DNA of 64,000 nucleotides from SLRI01 sp942491185 (GTDB taxonomy: Bacteria; Pseudomonadota; Alphaproteobacteria; Geminicoccales; Geminicoccaceae), in the NCBI GenBank assembly GCA_942491185.1, contig CALOAB010000008.1, positions 1-64,000 on the forward strand. Reading direction: 5' to 3'. This document shows positions 53,696 to 61,849 of this stretch, piece after piece (the first letter of the stretch is position 1; every line of letters begins with the position of its first letter). The position numbers and the translations under genes are program-made. The notes under the pieces are model-generated. The model searched no databases. It was not told the origin of the DNA and was given only the letters and a program-made list of their open reading frames with translations.

Positions 53696-54808
53696 TCAGC
53701 CCGTCTGCGGGCGCAACCGCGCACCCGCCTGGTCGAAGAACAACAGATCACTGGCCGTGACCCTGGCACTGGCCCGCCCGTGGCCGCGCGGCAACCGCGA
53801 CGCCTCCTCCTCCGAGCAGGTGGCGAGCAGCTCCCGCCCATCGCCTGTCCTGAGCAGCATCACGGCCCGAACGTTGAGCGGCGTCACCGCATCGAGCTCG
53901 ACGTCGAACGCCTGTCTCGTGTCGTCACCGCGAGCAGCCGCCGCAGCGGCGGCCTCCTCGGCCATCACCACCTCGATGCTCTCGGGCCGGATCGCCACCT
54001 GGCAAGGCCCGGCCGGCAGCTGGCCGTTTATGCGAAACCGCCGGCCCATCACCGTCACGGCACCACCCTCGACCACACCCGGCAGGACATTGACGCTCGG
54101 ATCACCGAACAGGCGTGCCACCTGGAGGTCGTCCGGGTCCTTGTAGATGACGGCCGGCTTGTCGATCTGCTTGATCCCGCGATCCATCAAGACGGCGACC
54201 CGATCGCCCAAGGCCATCGCCTCCTTGTAGTCCTGGGTGACGTAGATCACCGTGGTCTCGAAGGCCTTCAGCACCCGTGGCAGCTCGATGCGCATCTCGT
54301 AGCGCAGCTTGGCGTCGACATTGCGCAACGGGTCGTCGAGCAGCAGCACCGATGGATTGGCGGCGAGCGCCCGGCAGAGCGAGGTGCGCTGCTTTTGCCC
54401 GTTGGAGAGCGCCTTCGGCTGGTGGTGCAGCACATGATCGATCTTCAACAGCCGCGCCACCTCGTGCACCCGGCCATCGATGTCGCCCGTCGACATGCCG
54501 CGCGCCTTCAACGGGCTGGCGATGTTGTCGAAGGCCGAGAGATGCGGGTAGAGGGCGAAATTCTGAAACGCCATGCCGATGCCGCGATGCTCGGGCTCGA
54601 GATAGGTGACGTCGCGATTGCCGATGCTGACCCGGCCGGCGTCCGGCTCGTTGATGCCGGCGATCAGGCGCAGCAGCACCGTCTTGCCGCAGCCGGATGG
54701 GCCGAAGACGACGACGGTCTCGCCGCGCTCCACCTCGAGCGACAGCCGCTCGAGGACGACGTCGCTCTTGAACCGCTTGCTGACCGAGGCGAGCGAGAGA
54801 AAGGTCAT
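53696..54808 (-). CDS. CUT1 importer ATPase subunit 1 (GlpS-like), degenerate catalytic site
   Basis: This 370-residue ATPase has Walker A GPSGCGKT (36-43), an intact Q-loop Gln 82 (FQNFALYP) and signature LSNGQ (134-138). Walker B ends in Asp-Asp (LLLLDDP, 158-159) instead of Asp-Glu, and the switch His is Gln 192 (VTQDYKEA). A TOBE domain containing an Ala-rich insert (about 280-290) follows. ATG 54808 lies 10 bases after the permease stop. It should pair with subunit 2 so that one composite ATP site is impaired. Confidence 0.88.
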   Translation of the reverse strand: MTFLSLASVSKRFKSDVVLERLSLEVERGETVVVFGPSGCGKTVLLRLIAGINEPDAGRVSIGNRDVTYLEPEHRGIGMAFQNFALYPHLSAFDNIASPLKARGMSTGDIDGRVHEVARLLKIDHVLHHQPKALSNGQKQRTSLCRALAANPSVLLLDDPLRNVDAKLRYEMRIELPRVLKAFETTVIYVTQDYKEAMALGDRVAVLMDRGIKQIDKPAVIYKDPDDLQVARLFGDPSVNVLPGVVEGGAVTVMGRRFRINGQLPAGPCQVAIRPESIEVVMAEEAAAAAAARGDDTRQAFDVELDAVTPLNVRAVMLLRTGDGRELLATCSEEEASRLPRGHGRASARVTASDLLFFDQAGARLRPQTG

Positions 54809-54818
54809 GGCCTGCCCC

Positions 54819-55676
54819 TCATCCCTTGACCGCCCCGAGCGAGAGCCCCTCGACCAGATAGCGCTGGGCATAAAGCGCAAGCGCCAGGGTAGGCGTCACC
54901 GAAAGGACGATGGAGGCTGCGATCTGCCCGTACTGGATGCCGGATGCCGTGACGAAGGCAAGGGCACCAACCGTCACCGGCTGCTTGTCGGCCGAGGCCA
55001 GAATCAGCGCGAAGACGAAATTGTTCCAGGCGAAGATGAAGGAGAGCAGCGTCGCCGCGGCGATCCCGGGCTTGGCCAGCGGAATGGCGATCTGCGTGAA
55101 GGTCTTGAACCAGCCATTGCCGTCGATCCTATACGCGTGCTCGATGTCCTCGCTGATATCCTCGAAATAGCCGCGCACGATCCACAAGATCAGCGGCAGG
55201 GTGATCAGCTGGTAGACCCAGATCAGCCCGATATAGGTGTCGATCAGCCCCATCTGCTGGAAGTAGAGGGCGAGCGGCAACAGCACGAGCAGCGGCGGCG
55301 CGAAGCGGAACGAGAGCAGCGTGAAGGCGATGTCCTCGCCCAGGCGGAACTTGAAGCGGGCGAAGGCATAGGCCGCGGGGATGCCGAGCAGCAGCGACAA
55401 GGCCACCGACGACGTGGCGAGGATCACGCTGTTCATGAGGTTGCTCATGAACTTGATCTCGAGCACGCCCGCGGTGCTCACCAACCGGCCGGAGATCAGC
55501 GCCTGGTAGTTCTCGAGCGTCGGCTCGAAGAAGATGGACGGTGGAATGCGCAAGACGTCCTGATTGGTCTGGAAGGACATCAAGAACACCCAGAAGATCG
55601 GGAACAGGAAGAACAGCCCGACCAGCGTCAACAGCACCGTGCGGACGATCCGCCCCAAGGTCGTCTGGCGGTCCAT
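54819..55676 (-). CDS. ABC transporter permease, MalG type (polyol importer)
   Basis: This 285-residue inner-membrane protein has about six membrane segments and the docking loop EDIEHAYRIDGNGWFKTF, where the usual EAA becomes EHA. The C-terminus LVEGLSLGAVKG is typical of MalG-type subunits. Its ATG overlaps the stop of the MalF-type gene by one base (TGATG). It works with the two ATPases downstream. Confidence 0.9.
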   Translation of the reverse strand: MDRQTTLGRIVRTVLLTLVGLFFLFPIFWVFLMSFQTNQDVLRIPPSIFFEPTLENYQALISGRLVSTAGVLEIKFMSNLMNSVILATSSVALSLLLGIPAAYAFARFKFRLGEDIAFTLLSFRFAPPLLVLLPLALYFQQMGLIDTYIGLIWVYQLITLPLILWIVRGYFEDISEDIEHAYRIDGNGWFKTFTQIAIPLAKPGIAAATLLSFIFAWNNFVFALILASADKQPVTVGALAFVTASGIQYGQIAASIVLSVTPTLALALYAQRYLVEGLSLGAVKG

Positions 55677-56635
55677 CAGGCAACCCCCCGGGCGCGCTCA
55701 CGCAGCCGCAGCCACTGCTTGATGAAGATGTTCGAGAGCAGGAAGGTGATGGCCCAGAGCACCATGAGGATGGCCGCCGAGCGGCCGACATTGGTGTACT
55801 GGTAGCGCTCGAGATAGGCGCTCACCTGGAACACCATGAGCGAATTGCCCGGCCCGCCTTGCGTCATCGCATAGATGATGTCGAACTGCTGGATGCTCTC
55901 GAGCATCCGGAAGAGGGCGGCGGTGATGATGTAGGGTGTGAGCATCGGCAGCGTGATGCGAAAGAAGACGAAGCTCTGCGGCACGCCATCGAGCTCGGCC
56001 GCCTCGAAGGGCTGGCGCGGCAGGGCCCGCAGGCCCGCCAGCAGCAGCACCATCATGAAGGGCGTGTAGACCCAGATATCGATCAGCACGACGGTGAAGA
56101 GCGCCGAGGACGACGCGCTCGCCCACTTGAAGTCCGGAAAGCCCAAGAGCGCCACGAAGTAGCTGAGGATGCCAAAGCCCGGATTGGTCATCAGCTTCCA
56201 CATCAAGGCGGCAATCGCAGGCGCGATCATCAACGGCAGCAGGAGCAGGATGCTCATGATGTTGTTGAAGACCGTCCGCCGCTGCAGCAGCATGGCGATG
56301 GCGAGACCCAGCACCAGCTCGAAGCCCACCGTGTAGAGGGTGTAGAGCAGCGAGACCTTGATCGTGTTCCAAAAGCCCGGATCGGTGAAGAGCAGCGTGT
56401 AGTTGTCGAACCAGATGAACCCGCGGGTCATCGGGAAGGCTAGATTGTAGCGCTGCAGCGAGTAATAGACCGCGGTGCCGAAGGGAATGAGGATGCCGAT
56501 GCAGACCAGCAGTGCCGGCAGGCTCAACAGATAGGGCAAGGCCCGCCGCTTGAACGAGGGGCGCGAGCTGTCGCGCGCCGCCGCCTTGAGCGTCGCATCG
56601 ATCGCCTGGGCGGCATCGCTGGTTGTTGGTGGCAC
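55676..56635 (-). CDS. ABC transporter permease, MalF type (polyol importer)
   Basis: This 319-residue permease starts at GTG 56635. After a soluble N-terminal tail (about 30 residues) come six membrane segments and the docking loop RQPFEAAELDGVPQSFVFFR. A hairpin separates it from the binding-protein gene. It forms the channel with the MalG-type subunit; gene order (binding protein, two permeases, two ATPases) matches Glp-like importers. Confidence 0.9.
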   Translation of the reverse strand: MPPTTSDAAQAIDATLKAAARDSSRPSFKRRALPYLLSLPALLVCIGILIPFGTAVYYSLQRYNLAFPMTRGFIWFDNYTLLFTDPGFWNTIKVSLLYTLYTVGFELVLGLAIAMLLQRRTVFNNIMSILLLLPLMIAPAIAALMWKLMTNPGFGILSYFVALLGFPDFKWASASSSALFTVVLIDIWVYTPFMMVLLLAGLRALPRQPFEAAELDGVPQSFVFFRITLPMLTPYIITAALFRMLESIQQFDIIYAMTQGGPGNSLMVFQVSAYLERYQYTNVGRSAAILMVLWAITFLLSNIFIKQWLRLRERARGVA

Positions 56636-56659
56636 GATCGCTCGCTTTCGCCTCAGGGT

Positions 56660-56682
56660 GGGGACCGGCCGAAGCCGGCCCC
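56660..56682 (-). promoter_or_regulatory. Hairpin between binding-protein and permease genes
   Basis: GGGG-A-CCGGC (56660-56669) pairs with GCCGG-CCCC (56674-56682), with one bulged A and a CGAA tetraloop, in the 74-bp gap. No T-run follows. It is the third such hairpin after a binding-protein gene in this window and probably stabilises that part of the mRNA. Confidence 0.6.
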
Positions 56683-56709
56683 CATACCGTCACATCAAGA
56701 GATCAGCGC

Positions 56710-58147
56710 TCAAATACCGGCCTGGCGCAGCTGCCGGTTGACGCTCTCGGCCAGCTGGTCGAGCCCCTCGTCGACCGGCACCTCGTTGCCGACCATCTGC
56801 TGCATCATCGACGCCCACTCGGTCGTCAGGTTGAAGAACAGCGGCTGCGGCGTGAAGTAGATCTTCGAGCCGGGCGCGGACTCCTGGTACTGCTCGAGAT
56901 AGCCCGGATAGCTGTTGGCGATCCGATCCTGGAAGGCCTCGTCGTCCCAGACCGACTGGCGGACCGGGTTGACGAAGTCCATGTCGCGCGCGCCGAAGAG
57001 CGCGTGATCGGTGCCCGATGCCCACTGCATGAAGAGCCAGGCGGCTTCCTTCTGGCTCGAGAACTCGCTCATGCCCAAAGACCAGATCCAGACATTGGGC
57101 GTCGGTGCGGCAGCGTCGGGGTTCGGCGCGAAGGCATGGTAGGCGAGATTGCCCGCCTCGGCGTTCTCGCCGCCATTCATGAAGTAGCCCAGGATGTCGG
57201 CGTCGTAGATCATGCCCGAGGCGCCAGCACCGAGGTCGGTGCCGACCTGGTACCAGGTGTAGGTCGCCCAGTCGCGCGGCCCGCTGTCCTGGATCATCTT
57301 CACCCAGTCGGCGTGGAACGCCTTCGAGCCCGGCGTCGCCATGGCGGCCATCAGCTGGTCGTTCTCCATGGTGAAGTCGGTCTCGCCGAAATTGGCGTAG
57401 CCCGAGAGGAAGCCCGGATGGATGGTCGCCCAGGAGCGCGAGCCGCGCACGCCGATGCCGTACATGCCGTCGATGTCAGTGGAGATCTTGGCCGCCAGTC
57501 TCCATCAGCTCGGCCATGTTGTTGGGCGGGGTCAGGCCGTGCTCGTCGAAGACGCGCTTGTTGTAGGCGATCGAGTTGAGCTCGAAGCCCCATGGGATCG
57601 CCCACTGCTTGGCACCCTCGCCGCCGAGTGCGGCACCCGGCACGCCAGACCAGGCGGTCGAGGCCCGCAGGTTCGGCAGGATGTCGTCCCAGTTGTAGTT
57701 GGGATTGGTCATGGCCGGGTCGCTGATGAACTCGTTCAGATCGACCAGCCAGCCGGCCGGGCCGTACTGCCAGGTCTGGTACGCGCCGGTCATGAAGGCG
57801 TCGTAATTGCCGCCACCGGACGACAGCTCGGCGGTCACCTTGTCGAAATAGACGTCCTCGGGGAACACGTCATAGGTGACCTCGATGCCCGTCATCTCCT
57901 TGAAGGTCTCGAGATTGGCGATCATCGCATCGGCGTAAGGATGCTTGTTCAAGAGCAGCTTGACGGTCGTGCCGCTGTGCTTTTGCCAATCGAAATCCTG
58001 GGCCAAGGCCGTGCTCTGCGCCTGGTTGAGGAAGTAGGTGGCGGCACCGGCGCCGATGCCGAGCTGGCCGGCGCGGCGCATGAAGTCGCGGCGGCCGAGC
58101 TGGCGGCGGACGACCGCATTGGCGAGGTCTTTAATTCGCGAGGTCAT
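56710..58147 (-). CDS. Polyol ABC transporter substrate-binding protein with Tat signal (frameshifted)
   Basis: This binding protein of about 478 residues starts at ATG 58147, eight bases after GGGAGGG. Its N-terminus carries a twin-arginine motif (GRRDFMRRAGQLGIGAGAA), so it is probably exported folded by Tat. The mature part includes TVKLLLNKHPYADAMIANL. Near 57490 an extra A (GAGACTGG) shifts the frame; the rest continues as LAAKISTDIDGMYGIGVRG to the end. Correction gives one normal family 1 binding protein. It lies 46 bp after the SorC regulator and heads the importer genes. Confidence 0.83.
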
Positions 58148-58193
58148 CGTCGTTACCCTCCCTGGGTGTGTTGCGCGGCTTCGTGACCGCGCT

Positions 58194-59225
58194 TCATGGA
58201 CTGGTTGCAAGCGGCTCGACCGATGGTCGGGCGGAGCCTGCGGATGGGCCCAGCTGTCGCTGGACCAGACGGCGGGCGGTCGCTTCGTCGGTGATCAGGC
58301 CGGTGAGCAGACCACTCGCCAAGACGGCGCCGATCGCCCGTGCCTTGCCGCGGCCGCCGGCGATGCCGACTATCTCTTTGCCACGCAATTCGTCGGGCGC
58401 AAGGCCGAGCGCACGTTGGTTGACGTCGACCGCGACGGAGCGGCCGTCGGCGGCGAAGAAATGGCCGAGCACCTCGCCCACGGCACCCTCCTTGGCGAGC
58501 GCCTCGAATTCGCTTGCCGTAATCATCCCGCTGGCGAGCAGATGAGCCTCGGCGCTCAGCTCGCCGATGCCGACAACGACCAGATCGGCGTGGTGCGCGA
58601 GTGCGACGACGTCCTTGACGCTGCGCTGTGCTGCCAGGACCGCCTTGTCCTCGATGCTGTCGGCGAAGAAGGGAACCGGCAAGAAGTAGCTGTCGCCGCC
58701 GACCCTGCCCGCCAATCGATGGATGACGTCGAAGGGGTTGGCAGCGGCATTGCGGTTCAGGCTGCCCAGGAGCGACACGAACTTCAGATCGGCACGCGGC
58801 ACGCGCGGCAGCCGGTCGACGACCGCAGCCAGGGTGCGGCCGTGGCCGAAGCCGATCACCCGCACATTCGGTCGCTCGAGCGCGCCGAGCAGGAACCGCG
58901 CGCCAGCCGCCGACAAGGCGGTGAGCGGCAAGTCGACCTCGCCCAGATCGGGTGCGACGCTGCAGAAATCGAGCCCGAACGCCTCGGCGATCTGATCCTC
59001 GAGCGCCACGCAATCGGCCGCCGTGCCCTCGACGAAGACCCGCACCAGGCCCTTGCGGTGGGCGAGCGCAATCAACCGGTTGACCTTGACGCGCGAGACG
59101 CCCAGCCGACCGGCAATGTCCTCTTGCGTGTAACCGCCGATATAAGAGAGCCAGGCGGCACGCGAGGCCAGCCCGAGCTCGCTTTGCGAACGGTCACCTT
59201 GCGCGTTGATTGCGTCCCCGATCAT
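58194..59225 (-). CDS. SorC-family regulator, EryD-like
   Basis: This 343-residue protein has an N-terminal helix-turn-helix (YTQEDIAGRLGVSRVKVNRLI, with the conserved WLSYIGG before it) and a sugar-phosphate-binding domain (VIGFGHGRTLAAVVDRLP, VVVGIGELS, GIAGGRGKARAIGAVL). SorC proteins sense phosphorylated sugars or polyols; EryD represses the erythritol operon. Here it is the first gene of the minus-strand operon and divergent from the isomerase at 59341, so it probably regulates both through the intervening repeats. Confidence 0.88.
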   Translation of the reverse strand: MIGDAINAQGDRSQSELGLASRAAWLSYIGGYTQEDIAGRLGVSRVKVNRLIALAHRKGLVRVFVEGTAADCVALEDQIAEAFGLDFCSVAPDLGEVDLPLTALSAAGARFLLGALERPNVRVIGFGHGRTLAAVVDRLPRVPRADLKFVSLLGSLNRNAAANPFDVIHRLAGRVGGDSYFLPVPFFADSIEDKAVLAAQRSVKDVVALAHHADLVVVGIGELSAEAHLLASGMITASEFEALAKEGAVGEVLGHFFAADGRSVAVDVNQRALGLAPDELRGKEIVGIAGGRGKARAIGAVLASGLLTGLITDEATARRLVQRQLGPSAGSARPSVEPLATSP

Positions 59226-59251
59226 GAACTTTTTTGCACATACTGAACTTT
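59225..59251. promoter_or_regulatory. Direct repeats, candidate SorC operator
   Basis: TGAACTTT occurs at 59225-59232 and 59244-59251, 19 bases apart, in the AT-rich divergent region between the SorC gene and the isomerase gene. Two helical turns of spacing fits binding by a multimeric regulator. The first copy overlaps the SorC start codon, which would suit autoregulation. Confidence 0.4.
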
Positions 59252-59340
59252 CTTACGATAAATTGCCCAGCTATGCGGTGGCTTGTCAAGAGAGAGAGAC
59301 AAGGTGCCTGAGACCAGGAAGCGATAAGGGAGAGCGGGCA

Positions 59341-60114
59341 ATGACGAAGCGGTTCTGGCTCGGCACCGGCTGGAAGATGAACAAGACGAGGGCGGAGGCG
59401 CGCGCCTATGTCGAGGCCTTGCGGGCGGCACCGGACCTGGCCGATCTGCCGCTGCAGCTCTTCGTCCTGCCACCCTTCACCGCCCTTGCCGAGGTCGCCC
59501 GAGACCTGGCTGATGCGCCTGTCCTGGTCGGCGCGCAAAACTGCCACTGGGCCGCATCCGGTCCTTGGACCGGCGAGATCTCCGCCGGCCAGATCGCCGA
59601 GTGCGGGGCGTCGCTGGTCGAGCTCGGCCACAGCGAGCGCCGCGCCCATTTCAACGAGACCGACACGGCCATCAATCGCAAGGTCAAGGCCGTGCTCGCC
59701 GCCGGTCTCCGCCCGCTGGTCTGCATCGGCGAGACCGCCGAGGAGCGGGCGCTGGACGCCGCCGCGGTCACCGTGGCCCGACAGGCGCGAATGGCGCTCT
59801 CGGGCATCAGCGCCGCGGATCTCGATTCCGTCCTTTTGGCCTACGAGCCCGTCTGGGCCATCGGCGAAGGCGGCAGCCCCGCCTCGCCCGACGACGCCAA
59901 CGCCATCCACGGTGCCGTCAAGAACGCGATCGAGGACCTCTTCGGCCGATCCGTGCCGGTGCTCTACGGCGGCAGCGTCAACCCAGGGAATGCCGAGGCG
60001 CTCGCCGCCATGCCCGAGATCGACGGCCTCTTCGTCGGCCGCGCCGCCTGGCAGCCAGAGGGCCTCCTCGGCCTGGCAAGGCAGGTTCAGCGGGTCTTGG
60101 CGGCACCGCACTGA
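59341..60114 (+). CDS. Triosephosphate isomerase-like sugar-phosphate isomerase (EryH/TpiA2 type)
   Basis: This 257-residue TIM-barrel isomerase begins MTKRFWLGTGWKMNKTRAEA. Lys 12 is the substrate-binding lysine; the Asn that normally precedes it in the G-N-W-K motif is Gly here. The catalytic His is in VELGHSERRAHF and Glu in LAYEPVWAIGEG, with the phosphate loop VLYGGSVNPGNA. Changed NWK motifs occur in EryH-type isomerases that act on tetrulose phosphates, so a role in the erythritol pathway is more likely than glycolysis. ATG 59341 follows AAGGGAGAG. Confidence 0.82.
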   Translation: MTKRFWLGTGWKMNKTRAEARAYVEALRAAPDLADLPLQLFVLPPFTALAEVARDLADAPVLVGAQNCHWAASGPWTGEISAGQIAECGASLVELGHSERRAHFNETDTAINRKVKAVLAAGLRPLVCIGETAEERALDAAAVTVARQARMALSGISAADLDSVLLAYEPVWAIGEGGSPASPDDANAIHGAVKNAIEDLFGRSVPVLYGGSVNPGNAEALAAMPEIDGLFVGRAAWQPEGLLGLARQVQRVLAAPH

Positions 60115-60185
60115 TCGCCCTGGCAACAAGCGGACGAGCGCCATGATGCTTTGTTTGTCGGCCTCCACATGCTAATTTCCCCCGC

Positions 60186-60371
60186 ATGAGAAAGGTCAGT
60201 GCACCACCCGAATCGCTCGACGAGCACTTGCGGCAGGATGGCCCCGCGGGGCCGGACTACGTCGCATGGAAGGACGCAAAGATCCGGCGTGCGCTGGCCG
60301 CAGCCGAAAAGCACCCCGAGAAACGTACGACGCAGCAGGCGATGTGGAAAAAGTTCGGCCTTGAACGTTAG
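60186..60371 (+). CDS. Antitoxin of a ParDE/RelBE-like module
   Basis: This 61-residue, highly charged protein (DYVAWKDAKIRRALAAAEKH then RTTQQAMWKKFGLER) looks like the short antitoxins that precede ParE/RelE toxins. It overlaps the toxin start by 11 bases. Family naming (CopG/stability-determinant type) is from general appearance only. Confidence 0.65.
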   Translation: MRKVSAPPESLDEHLRQDGPAGPDYVAWKDAKIRRALAAAEKHPEKRTTQQAMWKKFGLER

Positions 60372-60639
60372 CTTCACGTCGGAAGCCGAAGCCGATCTCG
60401 ACGCGATTTACGACTTCATCGCACAACACGACGATCACGCCGCAGCAAGCGTCGTCGCCCGCATATTGCAGGCCATCGCCTTTCTGGAAGACTTTCCGCT
60501 GCTCGGTCGACCGGGCCGCATCCGCGACACACGAGAGCTATCGATCGTTGGCCTTGCCTACGTCGCCGTCTACCGCATCGTCGATCCCACGCAGATCGAC
60601 GTCATCGCCGTGATCCACACACGCCAGCAGTTTCCGTAG
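60361..60639 (+). CDS. ParE/RelE-family toxin
   Basis: This 92-residue protein starts at TTG 60361. It shows the ParE fold signature: SFTSEAEADLDAIYDFIAQH at the start, FLEDFPLLGRPGRIRDTREL in the middle and YVAVYRIVDPTQIDVIAVIHTRQQFP at the end. ParE and RelE members poison gyrase or cleave mRNA. Its antitoxin overlaps it upstream. The pair sits between the isomerase and the convergent EryC-type gene. Confidence 0.82.
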   Translation: MNVSFTSEAEADLDAIYDFIAQHDDHAAASVVARILQAIAFLEDFPLLGRPGRIRDTRELSIVGLAYVAVYRIVDPTQIDVIAVIHTRQQFP

Positions 60640-60664
60640 CGCCACGCGCTCAGGCGGACTCGCC

Positions 60665-61576
60665 TCAATCCAGGCTCACATGCCCGCGCCAGAAGTCGAC
60701 CGATTCCTTGAGCGCCGCCACGACGTGGCTGTCGGTGGGCTCGCGCTCGCGGAAGGTGAACTCGAAGACCAGCTCGTTGTCCGAGCCACCGCCGGCCTCG
60801 AGGGCTGCGATCAGCTTTTCCGGCTGCACCCGGCCCTTGGCGTTGTACTCGGCGGTGAAGGGCCGATGCCCGCCCTTGTCCATGGAGCTCTGCTTGATGT
60901 GGACGACCGGGCTGACCCGCGCGAAAGCCTCGGCCCAGGCGTAAGGGTCGGTGTCGGCCGGGTTGGTCGAGGTCACGTCGCCATGGTCGATGTCGACATT
61001 GATCAAGATCGGCAAGGGCGAGCCCTCGTTGAGCGCCTCGTGGTCGCGCCAGCAGGCCTCGATGGTCTGGCCGAACTCGCGGGTCACCGACATCGGCTCC
61101 CACATCAGGCAGTCGAGCCCCCGCGCCTTGGCGTGGTCTGCCAGCGCGTGCCAATGGTCGCGCGCCTCCTTGAAGCGATCGGCCCGGCGGGCGGGATCCT
61201 GGTCGTCCAGGTAGGTGAGAATGCCGATCTGGCTGCCGGTGGCCTTGGCCCCGAGATCGGCCGTGATGTCGATCAGCCGCTCGAGCCAGGCGCGCCAATG
61301 CGCCCGCACGTCCGGGTCGGGATGGCAGAGGCTGTTGAGCCGCGTGTAGTTGCCGGTGAAGGTCGTGGTGACCCTGGCACCATGCCGCGCGCAGGCCGCG
61401 TTCCAGCGCTTGACGTGATCGGCGATCACCGGCGCCGGCCAGTCCGGGCTCAAGATCTCGGGCGTCAGCTGGATACGCCTGAGGCCGATCTCCTCCACCA
61501 CGACCGGGACCAGCGCCTCCGGCTCGACGATGCGGTTGACGAAGGCGTTGGTGTTGACGCCGAGGCTGAAGGTCAT
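60665..61576 (-). CDS. eryC: Sugar-phosphate isomerase/epimerase, EryC-like
   Basis: This 303-residue xylose-isomerase-like TIM-barrel protein begins MTFSLGVNTNAFVNRIVEPE. Conserved acidic and histidine ligands occur in DCLMWEPMSVTREFG, LINVDIDHGDVTSTNP, VVHIKQSSMDKGGHRPF and VFEFTFREREP. This matches EryC/D-erythrulose-1-phosphate 3-epimerase proteins as I recall them. With EryA-, EryB-, EryD- and EryH-like genes nearby it completes most of the pathway from erythritol toward erythrose-4-phosphate. It is separated from the main operon and faces the toxin-antitoxin pair. RpiB-like EryI is not in the window. Confidence 0.8.
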   Translation of the reverse strand: MTFSLGVNTNAFVNRIVEPEALVPVVVEEIGLRRIQLTPEILSPDWPAPVIADHVKRWNAACARHGARVTTTFTGNYTRLNSLCHPDPDVRAHWRAWLERLIDITADLGAKATGSQIGILTYLDDQDPARRADRFKEARDHWHALADHAKARGLDCLMWEPMSVTREFGQTIEACWRDHEALNEGSPLPILINVDIDHGDVTSTNPADTDPYAWAEAFARVSPVVHIKQSSMDKGGHRPFTAEYNAKGRVQPEKLIAALEAGGGSDNELVFEFTFREREPTDSHVVAALKESVDFWRGHVSLD

Positions 61577-61849
61577 GGCGCGGATTCCCGGTTGCCGACA
61601 CTGGACGAAAGCCACGGCTAGCCGATCCGCCGAGCCCGGTCGATGCGCTTGGCCACGGCAGCTCGCCTCGAAACGAGCTCGTGACTCTCCGCCTGGCGCT
61701 GGCAAAGCTCAGTGGCTATCGAGGACTGACCGGCCGGGTCACCTGCGAGAATGGCAGCCGCATGCCGCGGAAATCGGTGACCATCGTCGAGGTCCGGTAT
61801 AGTGATCCACGGCGCTGCGCCAAGAACCCAGCAACCCCGGAGACCCTCG

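Noticed and set aside
51302..54829. 1175-residue plus-strand open frame over the kinase and ATPases
   Set aside because: It has no family features and lies opposite clear EryA-like and ABC ATPase genes.
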